From NCBI RefSeq assembly GCF_019925205.1, contig NC_083560.1, positions 126,515,062 through 126,579,061 of the forward strand: a DNA stretch of 64,000 nt, in the 5' to 3' direction. Positions 22,031 to 35,336 of the stretch are shown piece by piece (the stretch's first letter is position 1; every line of letters begins with the position of its first letter). This DNA comes from Metopolophium dirhodum. Taxonomy: Eukaryota; Arthropoda; Insecta; Hemiptera; Aphididae. The translations under genes were made by a program, and so were the position numbers. The notes under the pieces are model-generated. The model did no database searches and had not been told where the DNA came from. It saw only the letters and a list, made by a program, of their open reading frames with translations.

Positions 22031-24223
22031 AGCCAAGAAGGCGCGAGGCGTGAGAAATAACTTTTTTCTTATTAATAATATTAAAATAGTATTCTGGGTA
22101 GGCGTTTTTAATAGTTTCATAACTACCAATAAATAGGTTAGTTATAATACAACTTATATTCAACACCCATAATTTGTTAAATTTCATAGCAATTTTTTTG
22201 GCTAACTTAAACTCTAAATTAAATAATTAAAATGTTTGTTTTCGTGATTATGAAAAGCCCGAGTTGCATACATTATCACTGGTTAATACCTAGTAGAACA
22301 TTAATTAATGATACCCGGTAGATCGCATACGACACCACTTCACCTAGCGCTATGGAATCACTAATCTCCATTATACACATTCGAAGAGTTATAAATACGT
22401 TTTAATGTTTATGCTTTAAGCTAGTTGTAGAGTGTGTGGTATATAAATACATAATAATATTATATACATAGTGAGTGGACAGGTAATTGGTATGTGTGAA
22501 GAGAAATATAGCGAGACACTATTTGCTTGCCTAGGTATATATTATAAATATTATTTGAACGCAAGTCAAAGTATGAAACTTTAAAACGAACGACGAAATA
22601 AAATCAAATGTGAAATCTTATTATCTAAAAAAGTACAAACGTTTTTTGGAAATTTAGATTTAACTTATTTTGATGATTAATTTGGTCTTTAAAAACAACA
22701 AAAATATAAATTCGATTTGTATTTAGGTATCTATTTTATTGAAATTCTTGGAAACATATTTTATTTTAAATGAATTGATTTATTAAAAATGAATGCTGTC
22801 AGTATACAAATTTTTATTTTTTGTAATGTCTTTAAATTATCAAAAACATATATAATTTGATTGATTTAGAAAAAAAATTATGACATCACTTTTAAAAGAA
22901 TCACCATTTATACAGTATAATACGTCAATGTCATATTATAGGCTTACACCATTATTTGTACATAATATTATTTACTGTGTTATAATTTTTACTTCATTTT
23001 CGTAAACAAATACACGAACGATGAATGTGTGATAGACCAAAACGTATAGATTTTATCCTACTGTCTACTTGTACCTAGGTACCTACTGTAAACAATCATA
23101 AATTATCGTTCGTTTTCTTTCACATCTCCTGACCAATAGAGTCATGATATCGTAATACCACCGGAAAAAAACCTGATACGTGTGTGGTCATAATAATAAT
23201 TATTGTCCAATATAGTGTTGACTGCAGCTGATACGGATTACGGGTAATACATACCGGGATCGAGAATTTCATTCATATCCATTACATATAGCCACGGAAT
23301 ACGGTCTGATGTGACATCCATCCATATTATTGATCGAAAAATATGACCTCGGGAAAAACAATTTTTATTTTTCAAACAGTTACTATTGTAACAGTATCTA
23401 CAAATTAATATAAAAACAACCAGGTTAAAATAAAAGTTAATCGTTTTAATAGTAAAATAAGGCTTAATTGTTTTCAGAATAAATAATTAAACTCTATAAT
23501 ATTATAGCCTATAACGTTATTTCCGTAATAATAGTTAGTATCGTTTGAAAATGTAACTTTTATTATTTATTATTATTTTGTACAACATAAAACAGAAAAA
23601 ATTTAATTTACCGAAAATGTCAAAATTATATAATATATAATGTTGTGAAAATTCAAAACCCGTGGACAGGTTGATACATAGCAGATGTACGCACACGAGT
23701 CAGAAATACAAACATTTTATTATTATCTGCAAAAGTTTCAGTATATTATCCGTATCACAAATAATTGAAACAAAGACGATGAATAAAAAAGGTATCATTG
23801 TGTTACGCGTATTATTTTAGAGCTGGTATAGGTAACTGGTATATAATATATTGTATTGGTATAATATTGTATTGTATATGGTATACAGGTCGGTATCTAT
23901 TTCGGACGATGTGTAAAAAGAGAAAATGAGTGCGCTTTCAGCAATATAATATGCATCACTTTTCTTTGGATTTTCTCTGGATTTTCTACACTATAGCTGA
24001 ACCAACGCTGAGCAATTAAAAACTAAAAAAAATTTTCAAACCAAAAACTGCAATCTTGTCGTTGTCCTCAAGAGTAATCATGGTGTATATATAGGTTACC
24101 TCTATATGTGTTTATATAGGTATCTGGTATATTCTGGCGAATGTATGTATTGTGTCTGTACAATATATAGTTTACCGACGGTGGTACGTACGTGTACCGA
24201 ATTTAATAACAAAGGAAAACAAA
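22031..24223. other. AT-rich non-coding DNA, no feature seen
   Basis: No gene, TIR pair or tandem array that I can support. Confidence 0.5.
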
Positions 24224-24382
24224 ATGAACGAAGAGAAGAATAGAAAAGTAAAACGGAAAAAAAAGAACCTGGCCGTGACAACGTCAGGGGAGAGCCGGTC
24301 GGTCGGAAAATCACCGGGGACTCGTAAAATCGTAAATAAATTTGACGTTAAAAGTATATCGCATAAGATGTTACATATATAA
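24224..24382 (+). CDS. Doubtful basic 52-codon ORF
   Basis: The ATG in context AACAAAATGAA gives 52 codons, strongly basic near the N-terminus (KVKRKKKN at residues 7-14), ending TAA at 24382. The segment is GC-richer than its flanks and TATATAG lies about 60 bases upstream. No domain is recognised. It might be a first coding exon or a chance frame; the opposite strand is equally open. Confidence 0.15.
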   Translation: MNEEKNRKVKRKKKNLAVTTSGESRSVGKSPGTRKIVNKFDVKSISHKMLHI

Positions 24383-27300
24383 TACGGGTATATATATATA
24401 AAGGTCGAACAGAAGGTAATAATAATAATAATATATTATACTCTACAGATTTTCGGTCAAAAGACGTATACTACTAGGCGTTGCACCAGCTATGGGAATA
24501 TTTTAGTCCGAACGTCATTATAATATTACAACTGTGATTTTTCTTCATTTTTTCACTGTCGATCCTTGTTACCTTGTCGACCTGACCAGCAAACCTTACC
24601 TGTTCACCGTTAACTAGGTACACTAGCTATTGGGTATCGACATTTTAAATGAATACCAAACCATGAAAACTTTTTAAAATCAAAATAAAAACGAAAAAGG
24701 ATCAACTCTTGTTTCTGCAAAAATATATATTATATTTTAAAGACATTTCTGCAAATATTGTCTGTGAACCATTTAACAGCAGAAGAATGTAATAATATGA
24801 CGAGTGTACACAACAATAGAAAAAATGTTTTGATCATTATGATATAATTGCATAATACCATGGTAAATAATAATTGGATTAAAAAAAAATCATAATAATC
24901 TTTTACCCTAATAATTATGATATCTATTAGGTGTATAGTTTTGCATTTCATAAGTATATAAGTTATATAAGTAAATAATAGTTCTTATAAAATTACTTAA
25001 ACTTAATTAGAAGAAACTGTGTACACATATAATTGCCATTATCGACGGTTATTGCTGCTGTCTAATATTGTTGTACCCTCTTCGTGCTTATTTAGGTATT
25101 ATTAATTTAAAAACACTTTTACAACTCTGCACAATATAACAGTATAACTACTATAGGTACTATAGTACATTTTTCAAACAATTTAAGCCATCGGTTTTCA
25201 ATTTTATTTTTTTGGAAAATGTTCAGTTATATTTCGGTGGGAACTTTTTTCAGCCATTCCACTTCTCTAACCCGGTAAATCAGTCTCGAATTTTCACCAC
25301 TTTCCAGCCAACATAATAATATTTTATATTAAAAAATATGATCATTGCAGTATTACGATACCAAATATAACTATATATGCGTTGTTCTCTTTGCGTATAT
25401 GACACGAAATATTCATACTGGTGACAGTGTGATAGGGAAGAAAGTGGGGGAGGTGTATGAATCCACATACGAATACCTAAACAATTTAATGGTGATATGA
25501 TTCCTGGTCACGTCTATTTATCAAGGAGCACATATAGGCGATTTCACGGACATTTCATTATGTTATCGCCGTTTTTAGACTTCCATACATGGTGGAAGAG
25601 ACCATTCAAATGCCTCCTCCTCCAAAATCGATTTGTTGCCCCCTCGGTGGAACATTTTCTAAATACGGGCAAGAGTATTTCCCTGTAATGTGTTGACGTG
25701 ATTTCCTGAGTGTGGATGTCGAGTAGCGTTCATTGTACGGGGGAAAAATATCAGATCGATCTTCTAGGAAAACTATTATACGATTGAATTTGCTCTTGAT
25801 ATATGCAAACGGAATATGGAGAATTGCATCATGATAAAATATCATATTATACGACTTCGGGAGAATATCAAAATACAATTTTTATGAGGAATGTAACACA
25901 ATGAAATATGTATCGGTACGTACGCTAATATTTAAGAGGAAGCAATTCACTTTTTTGTTTGTTTTCGGCACCGCATCACTGCATATATGGCTAAAATATG
26001 AACACTTAAGAATTCACCATTGTAAATATATGCAGTGAAATATTATGCGATAATCCAAGCTGGAAAAAGCAGTTAAATATTATAATTTTAATTTTTTTAC
26101 TAGTTAAATTTTATTCAATAGCATATATTATACTTTCTAATAGTGGAGTAAACAGAATATAATTTAGTTCTTTCTTAAAAATATGTTAAAAAATGTACAT
26201 TTTTACACAGATGTAGAAATTCCCAATACGATGAATATTTCACGTTGAATTTTTCAGTTTTTATAGGTAGCGATCGTATATCATGTTCTACTTTAATTTT
26301 ACACACTTTGAAAATATTATACAATCGTCAAAGAAAATACATTGTTAACAAATTCTGAAATAAAATCCTTCAACCGCGGCTATTTCGTATTTGCTTATCT
26401 TTCTGATTGTTTATTAATTGGAAAAATATATAAAACGTGAATACCAGCATACACTACAAAGACACATTATAAAAGGAACAAATAAACGAACAATGAACAT
26501 TTTATTTTTCTTAAATAATTTTATTGCGAGTATTAAAGAATTAAAGTAGTATTAAAAAATAATGTTTAAAATATGAAATAAAATCCAACAAATTTTCACG
26601 ATATGTATTTATAGGAAAAATGCCAAATACCTAAAATGAAGTAGGTACACTAAGCAATGCAAACACAAATTACCGAGCACTTGAATTTTCATATAATAGT
26701 CAGATCCTTTTATATAACAGATATACTTAACTTAATTGTATAATAATTAACAATATACGTGAAAATAAATGATTACATAATGTGATTCAAAATTATTACG
26801 AGCTGAGTCAGAAAATTAAGTGTCTGCATTTTAGAGCACAGCTGCTAGGGTGTACGGGCGACTTAAATAGGCCGTTGACGATTGACAAGTCTCGATCGTT
26901 CCAATTTTTTTCGATAAATTTTTGATTCCAAAATATAACAAAAAATCGAAAGTAGAAAAAATTTTAACTAGGTCCTACTGTATGGAGTGGCAGCATTGTA
27001 CACAATTTACGCAAATAACAGGTAGCTTTAAGCCGCTTTTTTATTTTTACAGTTCGATTCACTTTTAATATTAATTATTTACTGTACTAAATTAATTTTT
27101 TATTTTCTAAGTATTTGTTTTAGTGTGTCAAAGACACGGGCGATTTTTGGAAGACCGTATAGTGTCTCACTGTTTCTCATTTAATGTAGTACCTATGCTG
27201 ATTTTATGTCGACGAAAAATTCAAATTACTAATAAAAAATACATCATCTGATAAAAACACAGAAAGTGTTTTTCCATAAGAAATGTGTCCTACTAACAGT

Positions 27301-28783
27301 ATATGGCCAGGAACTGAGTTGGGAAATCACTAGAATAGATTAGTTTTACGAATTTTGTTTACAAACCTTCGTATAAGTAGGTAGTCTATAAATATTAAAT
27401 TATAATAAATTTAAAATATAAGTATCTAGTGAAATATATTGTTTTAACATTTTATGTCAGTTATGCTGAATATGTGTATCGAAAATCGATACCTATAATA
27501 TTAAATTTCTTATTTGCTTATTTGTGTTTAAAGTTATTTAATTTAGATTTAATATGATATACCGATTTATGGAATACTATACCTAGTTGAAACACAGAAA
27601 ATTCGCTCTGCTATAATGTGTCCCAAAAACCCGTATATCTATAGTTTTCTACTATACTAAATGATTTACAACTTAAAAATGATCATAATTCGCTTTAAAA
27701 TTAAAATATAAAAAAATATATTATAAATGCTTCCAAATTGTACAACGGCTCAATTATCTCTAATATTAATTATAACAGAGTTAAATTCATAACGCAAACA
27801 ATTTGCTATTTTATATTAAAACATGATGCGTTTTTAAGACTGAGAAAACGCGTATGCGCATGTAGCAACCTCTAAAAGTTTAAGGGCTGCAATATTATAT
27901 TAAAATATACAACTCCCCTAATCACGTCGACGTGTTATTCGCAAGGAGAATAACAACTAAGTATACGATATGTACGTACAAAAAAATAAATACGCTTTCA
28001 AAAGATTTTAGTAGATAAATCACCTTTACCCACCCTAATTACACCCTTGAATTCGGCTCCAGTATTTTAAAATCAATACACTCAGCGAGACAGTACTCTG
28101 CAGATTAAAAACGTTTTTTGAGTACTTAAGTATGGATAGGTGCAGTGTTTCGAGTAGGGAACGTTTGTTACAGGTCAACAGACTTCAATATGTTTACTGT
28201 TCGACAGTCGTGGCGTTTTAAATGGGTCTTCAAATCTGCACGAGTATAATATTATTATTTGATAATGGCAAACAAACACAATCAATTCATTCGGAAAAAA
28301 AATAAGATGTTTTAACTCGAGAACTGGAATAAAAATAATCATTGTATTACTATATCTAACTGTTATTAGGATTTATGTCCAATATAAAATAGAAAAATAT
28401 GTATTTAACTTTGTTAAAACATACAATAAAAATATGACAAATTTATTATGTATACGTACCTACTGTGAAATTATTACGTACTTACCAATAATTTTCAACT
28501 ACTCATTGAGTAAAAATGATGATTCATCTTTTAATTTTAAATTAAATAGATTGAGTGAAAAAACAACGTTACTTTAAAAAAAAGCTAAATCATAATATTT
28601 CTGTTGGTAAAATATCCGTTGTATTTTTCATAGGTTTTTTAAAATTATTTTCGTCGAGGCATGATCATTGATATTATATTTAAATTATTATCGCCGTACA
28701 ATGAGGTGGCGTCTTGCATTTTTATTACTTTTTTTAAATACACCAATAAGCATGCACTTTTCATGTTTATATAGTAAAAAAGA
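24383..28783. other. AT-rich non-coding DNA; one unexplained patch
   Basis: Mostly featureless. At 25490-25880 base composition is more balanced, and two antisense open frames overlap (63 codons plus, 90 codons minus), both beginning with non-ATG codons or without a recognisable domain. This could be an old element fragment, but I found no termini. An AAT microsatellite lies at 24418-24434. Confidence 0.45.
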
Positions 28784-29280
28784 TGCAAAATAAAAATAGA
28801 TCATTTGTATCAAAATGAAGCGATTTGCAGATATATCAAGTAACCAAATTATTAAAGGACACAGCAAAAATCCTAAAAATACTAAAAAAAAACATTTTAG
28901 GTATAATAATCAAATTTAAAAGCGTACAAACAAAGATTTTGGTGTGCTGTTTTCAGTTTATATTCGACAGACAAAACATGTATTTTTATATAGAAATGTA
29001 TCATGTATAGAAAAAAAATACAAGAAATACTCTGCATTATACTTACAACGTGCAAAATAAAAACAAATCGTTATTTGTATCAAAGTGAAGCGATTCGTGA
29101 AAATAACAACTAACAAAATTCGTAAGAGGAAACTGCGAAAAATCCTTAAAATTTCATAATAATATATAATATTATTTTAGGTACCTACCTATAATATAAA
29201 ATAATAATAATATTAAAATACATTTATGCGTACCGACAGCGATTTTGATGTGCTGTTTTCAGTTTTCATTCAACGAACTT
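28784..29280 (+). repeat. Tandem duplication, period about 267 bp
   Basis: Copy 1 (28784-28972) and copy 2 (29051-29280) both start TGCAAAATAAAAA, pass through ATTTGTATCAAA.TGAAGCGATT and end GATTTTG.TGTGCTGTTTTCAGTTT with ATTC.AC.GA. Copy 2 has an AT-rich expansion (29157-29220). Confidence 0.75.
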
Positions 29281-29329
29281 CGGTTGTCAGCCCTCGTATT
29301 ATCTATTATCTATATATAATATAAAACAC

Positions 29330-29660
29330 AAACATTGTCTGTGCTGGCGTCCTTTGTCCATTCCTAAACCGTTCATCCGATTGCGATGACATTTGGTACA
29401 GAGATAGGTTACATCTTGGGGAAGAAGATAAGCTACATTTTGTCACAAAGAAAGGTAAATATCAGGTCCAACCCGGGGATGTTCTCAAACAGGGTTTTTA
29501 AGATTATTATTATTATTTTTGTTTATAAATGGTTGCTATTGGTTTTAATAATAATAATAATAATTATTATTATTATTGCGATAAGCCTGTGTATCTTAGT
29601 ACAGAATGTATCGAGTTCGAACCACGGTCTCGGTGGACCAATTATTCGCATTTTTTGATA
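29330..29660 (+). mobile_element. Interspersed-repeat fragment with conserved arthropod-type motif
   Basis: CCGTTCATCCGATTGCGATG followed by ACATTTGGTAC and a downstream GGTTACATCTTGGGG resembles a motif I know from many arthropod repeats (accg..ccgatt..gatgaaatttggta...agatag), but I cannot name the family. Near 29616-29640 the string ATCGAGTTCGAACCACGG looks like a tRNA T-loop/box-B relic. An AAT/ATT run occupies 29548-29577. The 90-codon open stretch crosses these and is not a gene. Confidence 0.4.
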
Positions 29661-32600
29661 CTTTAGTGTTAAATTATACACTTACGTACGCACCATGCGG
29701 GGACCACGATCTACCACAGGTAAATTACCTACCTGATACTGCTCGATAATCTGTGATTATACTGCTCGAATAATCCCAAAAACCTAGCAATAGCAACGCA
29801 TTGCTGTATCAGCTAGAAGTTTTATAATAATGCTATTGGTTAATTTTCTACTCAGTGCATAGGTACTGCAAATTATATTGTTATTACCGTGCAGATTTTC
29901 AATGTAGATTTAATAATAAAAATAATAATACTTTTTTATTATCGTTTATAAAATCATATCTTTTCCACGAAACGTTCTTTGAACATCAGCTGCAGCGAAC
30001 ATAACAATTTATAGGTATGTGTACGTATAACCTTTTTTTTTTTGAAAATTTTAAATTGCAGGACAAAAAATGCATTCTAATAAAATATGCGAGTGCAATG
30101 GTACGGGTAAAAATATACATTGGTATGTGAACTATAATTTTGATTATACAACATTATTACTGTACAGAATATTAAAAATTCAAGTTAAACAAATTAAAAA
30201 TGTACGGTAAAGTCCATTACTCTTTTGTATAATATTAAAACTAAAGGAATATTATTATACTATATGCACATTAGTTTCAACTGAATTAATTTTCCTCCTG
30301 AATAACAAAACGCCACTATTTGCTTATAGAATATTATAAAAATTTTAATATTACTAAAATATTAAGTTAAATCAAGTTAAGTCTTACAGCAAATAATATA
30401 GCTGCAAAGTATTTAAAAAAGTTGCGTAAATAATTAGGAAATATTTTAGTTATATTCTTTGGCCAAGAAATTGATATTTTTGAAAATTTTTTATAAAAAA
30501 TATTTACAAAACATTTTAAACATAGTATTTTTTAAAAAAAACATTTTTACGAAAACTTCATAAAAATATTAAGTCGACATTTTTATGCAATAATATAGTA
30601 CAATATTTTTTTACGAGAAGAAAATATTTATAAAATATTATTAGTCAAATATTCATTATCTGAGCACTTTAAAATATTCACAAAATATTAAAATTTCCCG
30701 AATGCTGTGTGTGATATATGTATGATTTGAAACATAATTTTTTTTTTTTGGAAATTAATTAATGGTTTATATTGTTACCTATTATGAAATTATAAAAGTT
30801 ATGATGGCGATAAAAATATGCCTAAAGTAGCTAAAATATTTCTTATAATAAACAAAAATGAAAAAATATTGAATATTCATTGATATGACAGAGATATAAC
30901 AGAGATATTAAGTTTTTAAAAATATGAAAAAATACACAATATAATATTTTTAAATTGGTTTTTTATGGTTTATAAAGGTCATAAAATAAATTTACTGTGC
31001 AACTTTTATTGCTTTAAGAAAAAAAATATGAAATTGCATTAAAGTTCGGCTTTTAGTTAAAATATACCTACGGCTTGGTGAACGATAATTTGTTATAAAT
31101 AACCACATTTTATGATAATGCAAATAAAATATAATAATCGTCTGTAACGTAAATGTGATAATTCGTTACAGCATTGTCGTGAACAAATTTTATCAACTGT
31201 TCGTAAGATTTTGTCATAACAAAACTTTTGGAATAAAAATCTTCCGTGAAAAATTATTTTCTGCTTTTCACAATATTTAATACAGAATAACACACCATAA
31301 TATTGCTTTACACAAACAATCTGTTATTAAAAAATAGGTATCATTTTAAATGTTACCAAAATACATTATAATATGGCGTACCTATGAATGTTTTTTAGTG
31401 CATATTTTAATGGGTAATTTATAGGTAGGCACATATTATAATATTTATTAATATGTAAATTGATATATTTTTATATAGGACTAAATATAGATAGTTTTTA
31501 ATAAATTATAGTGTAGATCGATCTTTAATACTTATCAGGTATTCATGTGATTGTTATTAACTGGAGTTAAGTTTATGCGCCATATCACTATATGACCATA
31601 TCACTATATCGGTTTAGCCGAGAACAATATGTTCACATTTTTATGCTAAGTAAAAATAACTGTTTTGTTAAACTTAACTATAGGTATAATTATTATTTGT
31701 TAGTACTGAATTCTGTAGTAATTCTGACCTGGCATAGTAAAACACAACAGTATGTTTCAGATGCATTAAACTTTAATGATTTCATGTTGAACATTGGTAA
31801 CAGCGTTTTGAACTTCGTTTATAATTTTATATTTACTATACGCAATTAAATACTTTTTAAAAGTAATCAGTAAAACTGTACAGCTACATTAAATGAATAA
31901 ATATTCTTTTAAACTCTGATACAAATTGCAAAAAATCCAACAAAATATTGTCTTTTCATATTATAATCAGACTTAAAGAACTTTTTCAACTGTAAATGCT
32001 GATATTGTTTGGTCGAAATTTGCATGACCTTTGTACTTTAGGATTATTTTTAATGGTAACATATCATTGGTAATAGTACATATACCTATCATACAAATCA
32101 GTTTGTTCTATTTCAGTAGGTAGCTATTAAAGAATATATTTTGAACTTTACTATAAAAAAGGAAATGGACTGAAAAATAACGTATATAAAGCATACAATA
32201 AGTACCTTACATTTTATCGAGTAAAATGTCAGAAATTTGATATTTGCTACAACGTGTAGAAAAATAAATTTTAGTGAAGTTTCATACATGCTATTAAATA
32301 AGATCACATACACATTGTTGTTAATAAATATTTTATTCAACAATAATATTCAAGTTTTGGGGTTTTTTTAATATTTTTTTGTCTTAATGGTTTATCAAAC
32401 AAATTCTATGTAAGTTTCATACATTAAAATATATAATAGTAGGTATAGCACTATACATTGTTATTCATTTATTTTTTTTCGGCCTTTCAAGTGTTAAAAT
32501 TTTTTGTTCTTTCATTTTAACGATTCATTAATTTTTAGAATTTATTGTTTACGCTATTCGTGAATTGTGAACAATTAATTCTGTAGCAGGATAATCTAGA

Positions 32601-33920
32601 AAAATCTCAAGTATGAACGCAACAAGACGTAATATTGAAAATGTAATAGGTATAATATTATTTTGGGTAATTCATACATTTATTTTTGTAGCTGTAAGAC
32701 TTACGAAACAATACAATTTTATCTTATTTTGGCTGTTTGTTCAAATTGTAATATGGTATATTACGGTAACTATTAAAACGTTTTGTTGTTTTGTTTAATT
32801 TAGCAGGATTCTAAATTTTATAATATTTCAGTTACTTAATCTAGCTTTATCTAGCTTACTCTCGTCAATGACATTTTTTATAAGAGTTGACCAGAGACAG
32901 AGCTAGATTTAATTGTATATACATATTTTGTGTTCTAAATAAACCACACTAGGCAACACTATATTTCCGCAGCCGTTATGGTCACATGACTGCACTATAA
33001 GGCACTATAAGACACTATAAGTTACTTGTATATGGCAGTGCTGATTTATTTATGACATATACCTTTAATACGGGGTGTAAAGAACTGTTCAAAAGCCTGT
33101 CAAATATGATTGTCGTTAACAATTATTAGTCATTAATACATTTTTTTTTTATAAAATAGATTGCTGTTATTGAAGGAAAAAAAGTAAAACTGTTTGTATT
33201 TCCGTGAAATTGACACCGGTAAGTAAAATCAATTAATCACGAAATGTATTACCCACATTACGTGGGTATGTTATTTGTAAAGTAGGTTCAATTATAGCTC
33301 CACTAGCACTTAGCAGTCACTAATAGTTGTTACCACAAATAAAACAAATATTTTATCCAAACTTTTAATTGGCATCCCTTCAGGTATAAAACACTAATAA
33401 TAATAATACACTACTAAACAAATATATTAATAATAATACTTGGCTAGTAAGATGATTTATCAATTGTCTTTAACTATTTAGGTACCTACTCATTACGTTT
33501 TTAATAATAGAAAAAAAAATTATGAGTGACTATCTTTGTCATTAATTGTCAAAGTTTTCAAGTCTGAACATGGGTGGTATGGTTCATTAATGATATGTTT
33601 TTTCTTGTAAAATACTGTTTAGCAAAGTGCTCTAAAGAAATAAAATGTTTTAAACAAAGTATATTATGTTCTTAAACAATTTTTTTATAAATTTAAAATT
33701 CTTATCCCTAAGTGTGCACGGTGCAGCTATTTTAGATACACATAACTCAGCAATATTTTGTCCTACGACAGCAAAACACAAACCATATAGTATGAATATT
33801 GATCAATATTTTAACAATATAGTTGCATTTACAATGAATATGTCAATGGCGACGATGAAGAATATAGTCAGTGCTTGCATTTAAAAAAAAAATTCTGTTT
33901 TATTCTATTTACAATTAAAA
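29661..33920. other. AT-rich non-coding DNA, little seen
   Basis: No supportable gene. Open stretches of 60-85 codons here are Phe/Ile/Tyr/Lys-rich. A 10-11 base unit (G)CACTATAAG is repeated three times at 32993-33022. A hairpin ACCCAC-ATTAC-GTGGGT lies near 33251. Confidence 0.5.
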
Positions 33921-34000
33921 CGTTACACAGTTTTTGCTTTTATCGTTGTTTAGAACTAAACGTTATACAAGTTTTGCGTTTATCGTTATTTAAAATAGCA
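33921..34000 (+). repeat. Two-copy 40-bp minisatellite
   Basis: CGTTA.ACA.GTTTTTGC.TTTATCGTT-type units start at 33921 and 33961, about 80 percent alike, and share the GCGTTTATCGTT core with the 41-bp array 160 bases downstream. Confidence 0.7.
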
Positions 34001-34155
34001 TTAATACATATTAAATTTAAAAATAATAACTAATGCGGATATAGTTGATGGCCCGGGTGCGGAATATAATATAATTAATTCTTAGATTGTTTGCACGAAA
34101 TAAATGTTTGCACGAAACCAATAGACCTTTTAAATAGATAGATTTTAAAATATTT

Positions 34156-34277
34156 CGTTTTGCGTTATTTTTCGTTTAATAATATTCTATAAATTACGTT
34201 TTGCGTTAGCTTTCGTTTAATGATATTCTATAAATTACGTTTTGCGTGTTATGATTTATTTAATGATATATAATATA
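34156..34277 (+). repeat. 41-bp minisatellite, about three copies
   Basis: Units start at 34156, 34197 and 34238, each with CGTTTTGCGT near the front; the first two continue with TTCGTTTAATRATATTCTA and differ at a few bases only. The third is diverged and truncated. Confidence 0.8.
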
Positions 34278-34289
34278 TTTTGTTAATCG

Positions 34290-34363
34290 TTATGTTAGTG
34301 GTACCCACCCTCCTACCAATTTTTTGTCAGAGACATTTGTCCTGAAAATTCACGGTCGTACTG
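34290..34363 (-). mobile_element. Single hAT-like terminus
   Basis: On the minus strand CAGTGGCAGTACGACCGTG followed by AATTTTCAGGACAAATG has the CAGTGGC end common in hAT MITEs. No partner end or duplicated flank was found. Confidence 0.35.
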
Positions 34364-34824
34364 CCACTGACTATAGATGGTATGGTTGAGCACCGTTTTA
34401 TAATTATGTGTCCATCAGATGTTCTTATAAAAAATAGCCAAACACCAAATGCATATTAATACGCTTCCGGTATCAATATGTGAACTATTATTTAAAAATA
34501 CCTATTCTTGAAGCACAGCGCTTTTCTACGGAATGTTACATAATTTATTAAATTTATTTATTTAATATTTTAATATATTCTGTTACTGTAATACCACTAC
34601 ATAATATCGTTTTGTATTACTGTATAACAATATAAAGAATGGAAGAAAACTGTATGTCTATTTTATACACTATTGTAGGTGTCCAGATTTAAGAATGTCT
34701 AACATATAAACATCTCAAACATCAAAACACTAAAAACAAGTCAGGTTGCGCAAATTTATTTGAAATTAAAAAACACCAACTGGTAGACAGTAAACGGGAA
34801 TGAGGAAGGGTAACTTGAACTTAC

Positions 34825-34913
34825 CATATTCGATGGGGTCCATGCATAACGTGTGGTCACGTCAATCAACCAACTATATACTTTGTTTGAGCACATAACT
34901 TCGATGTTTTATA
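34825..34913 (-). other. Candidate short first exon with TATA box
   Basis: On the minus strand TATAAAA (34913-34907) is followed by a short GC-balanced segment ending ATCGAATATG with donor GTAAGTTC immediately after (last exon base 34825). One frame is open through it from an ATG near 34891. No further exon was recognised. GTAAGT occurs about thirty times by chance in a window of this size on both strands, so confidence is low. Confidence 0.2.
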
Positions 34914-35122
34914 CTCATACTAAATAATTTTGGTTTGCAGGTTGCACCGCAATAACAATTTCAAATATTCGTTAAGTTATTTCGAACAGGGTTTATGATG
35001 TTAAAGCTGTAAACACTTGCCTCGATCCCTTAACTTTAGTTTAGTACCTACCTATCGTATAACGAGGATTTGAACGAGTTTTCACATCGCCTGTCTGAAA
35101 CTAAACCTCATATATATATATA

Positions 35123-35336
35123 CTGCGTGTCCGCGAAAACTGGGGGCAATTTATAACTCAGTTACCTAAATTACTGAGTACACTATACATATTTTAGATT
35201 TCTGTTTGCAGGATATTGATGATCTAATAGTCTAGGTTCTTGTCCCGAAAACCGAATTCAAAAATACGTATAGAATACTGGGTAAAATGGGTAATTTAAT
35301 TATAAAGTGTACCCAGTTTTCGAGGACACACCACGG
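35123..35336. mobile_element. Tc1/mariner-like MITE, 214 bp
   Basis: Left end CTGCGTGTCCGCGAAAACTG and right end (inverted) CCGTGGTGTGTCCTCGAAAA with CTGGG following both, bordered by TA on each side (35121-35122, 35337-35338). No coding capacity. TA duplication and the TIR layout fit a mariner-type MITE. Confidence 0.6.

Noticed and set aside
25497..25878. Overlapping antisense frames of 63 and 90 codons
   Set aside because: No motif, no termini of an element and no splice signals; noted as an unexplained patch only.
31093..31293. Possible FLYWCH-like zinc-finger fragment on the minus strand
   Set aside because: A few residues (FHGRFLFQ, CSRQCC) are suggestive but the W and H positions of the domain are missing; not above chance.
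33921..34277. CRISPR-like array
   Set aside because: Units are contiguous without unique spacers; these are eukaryotic minisatellites.
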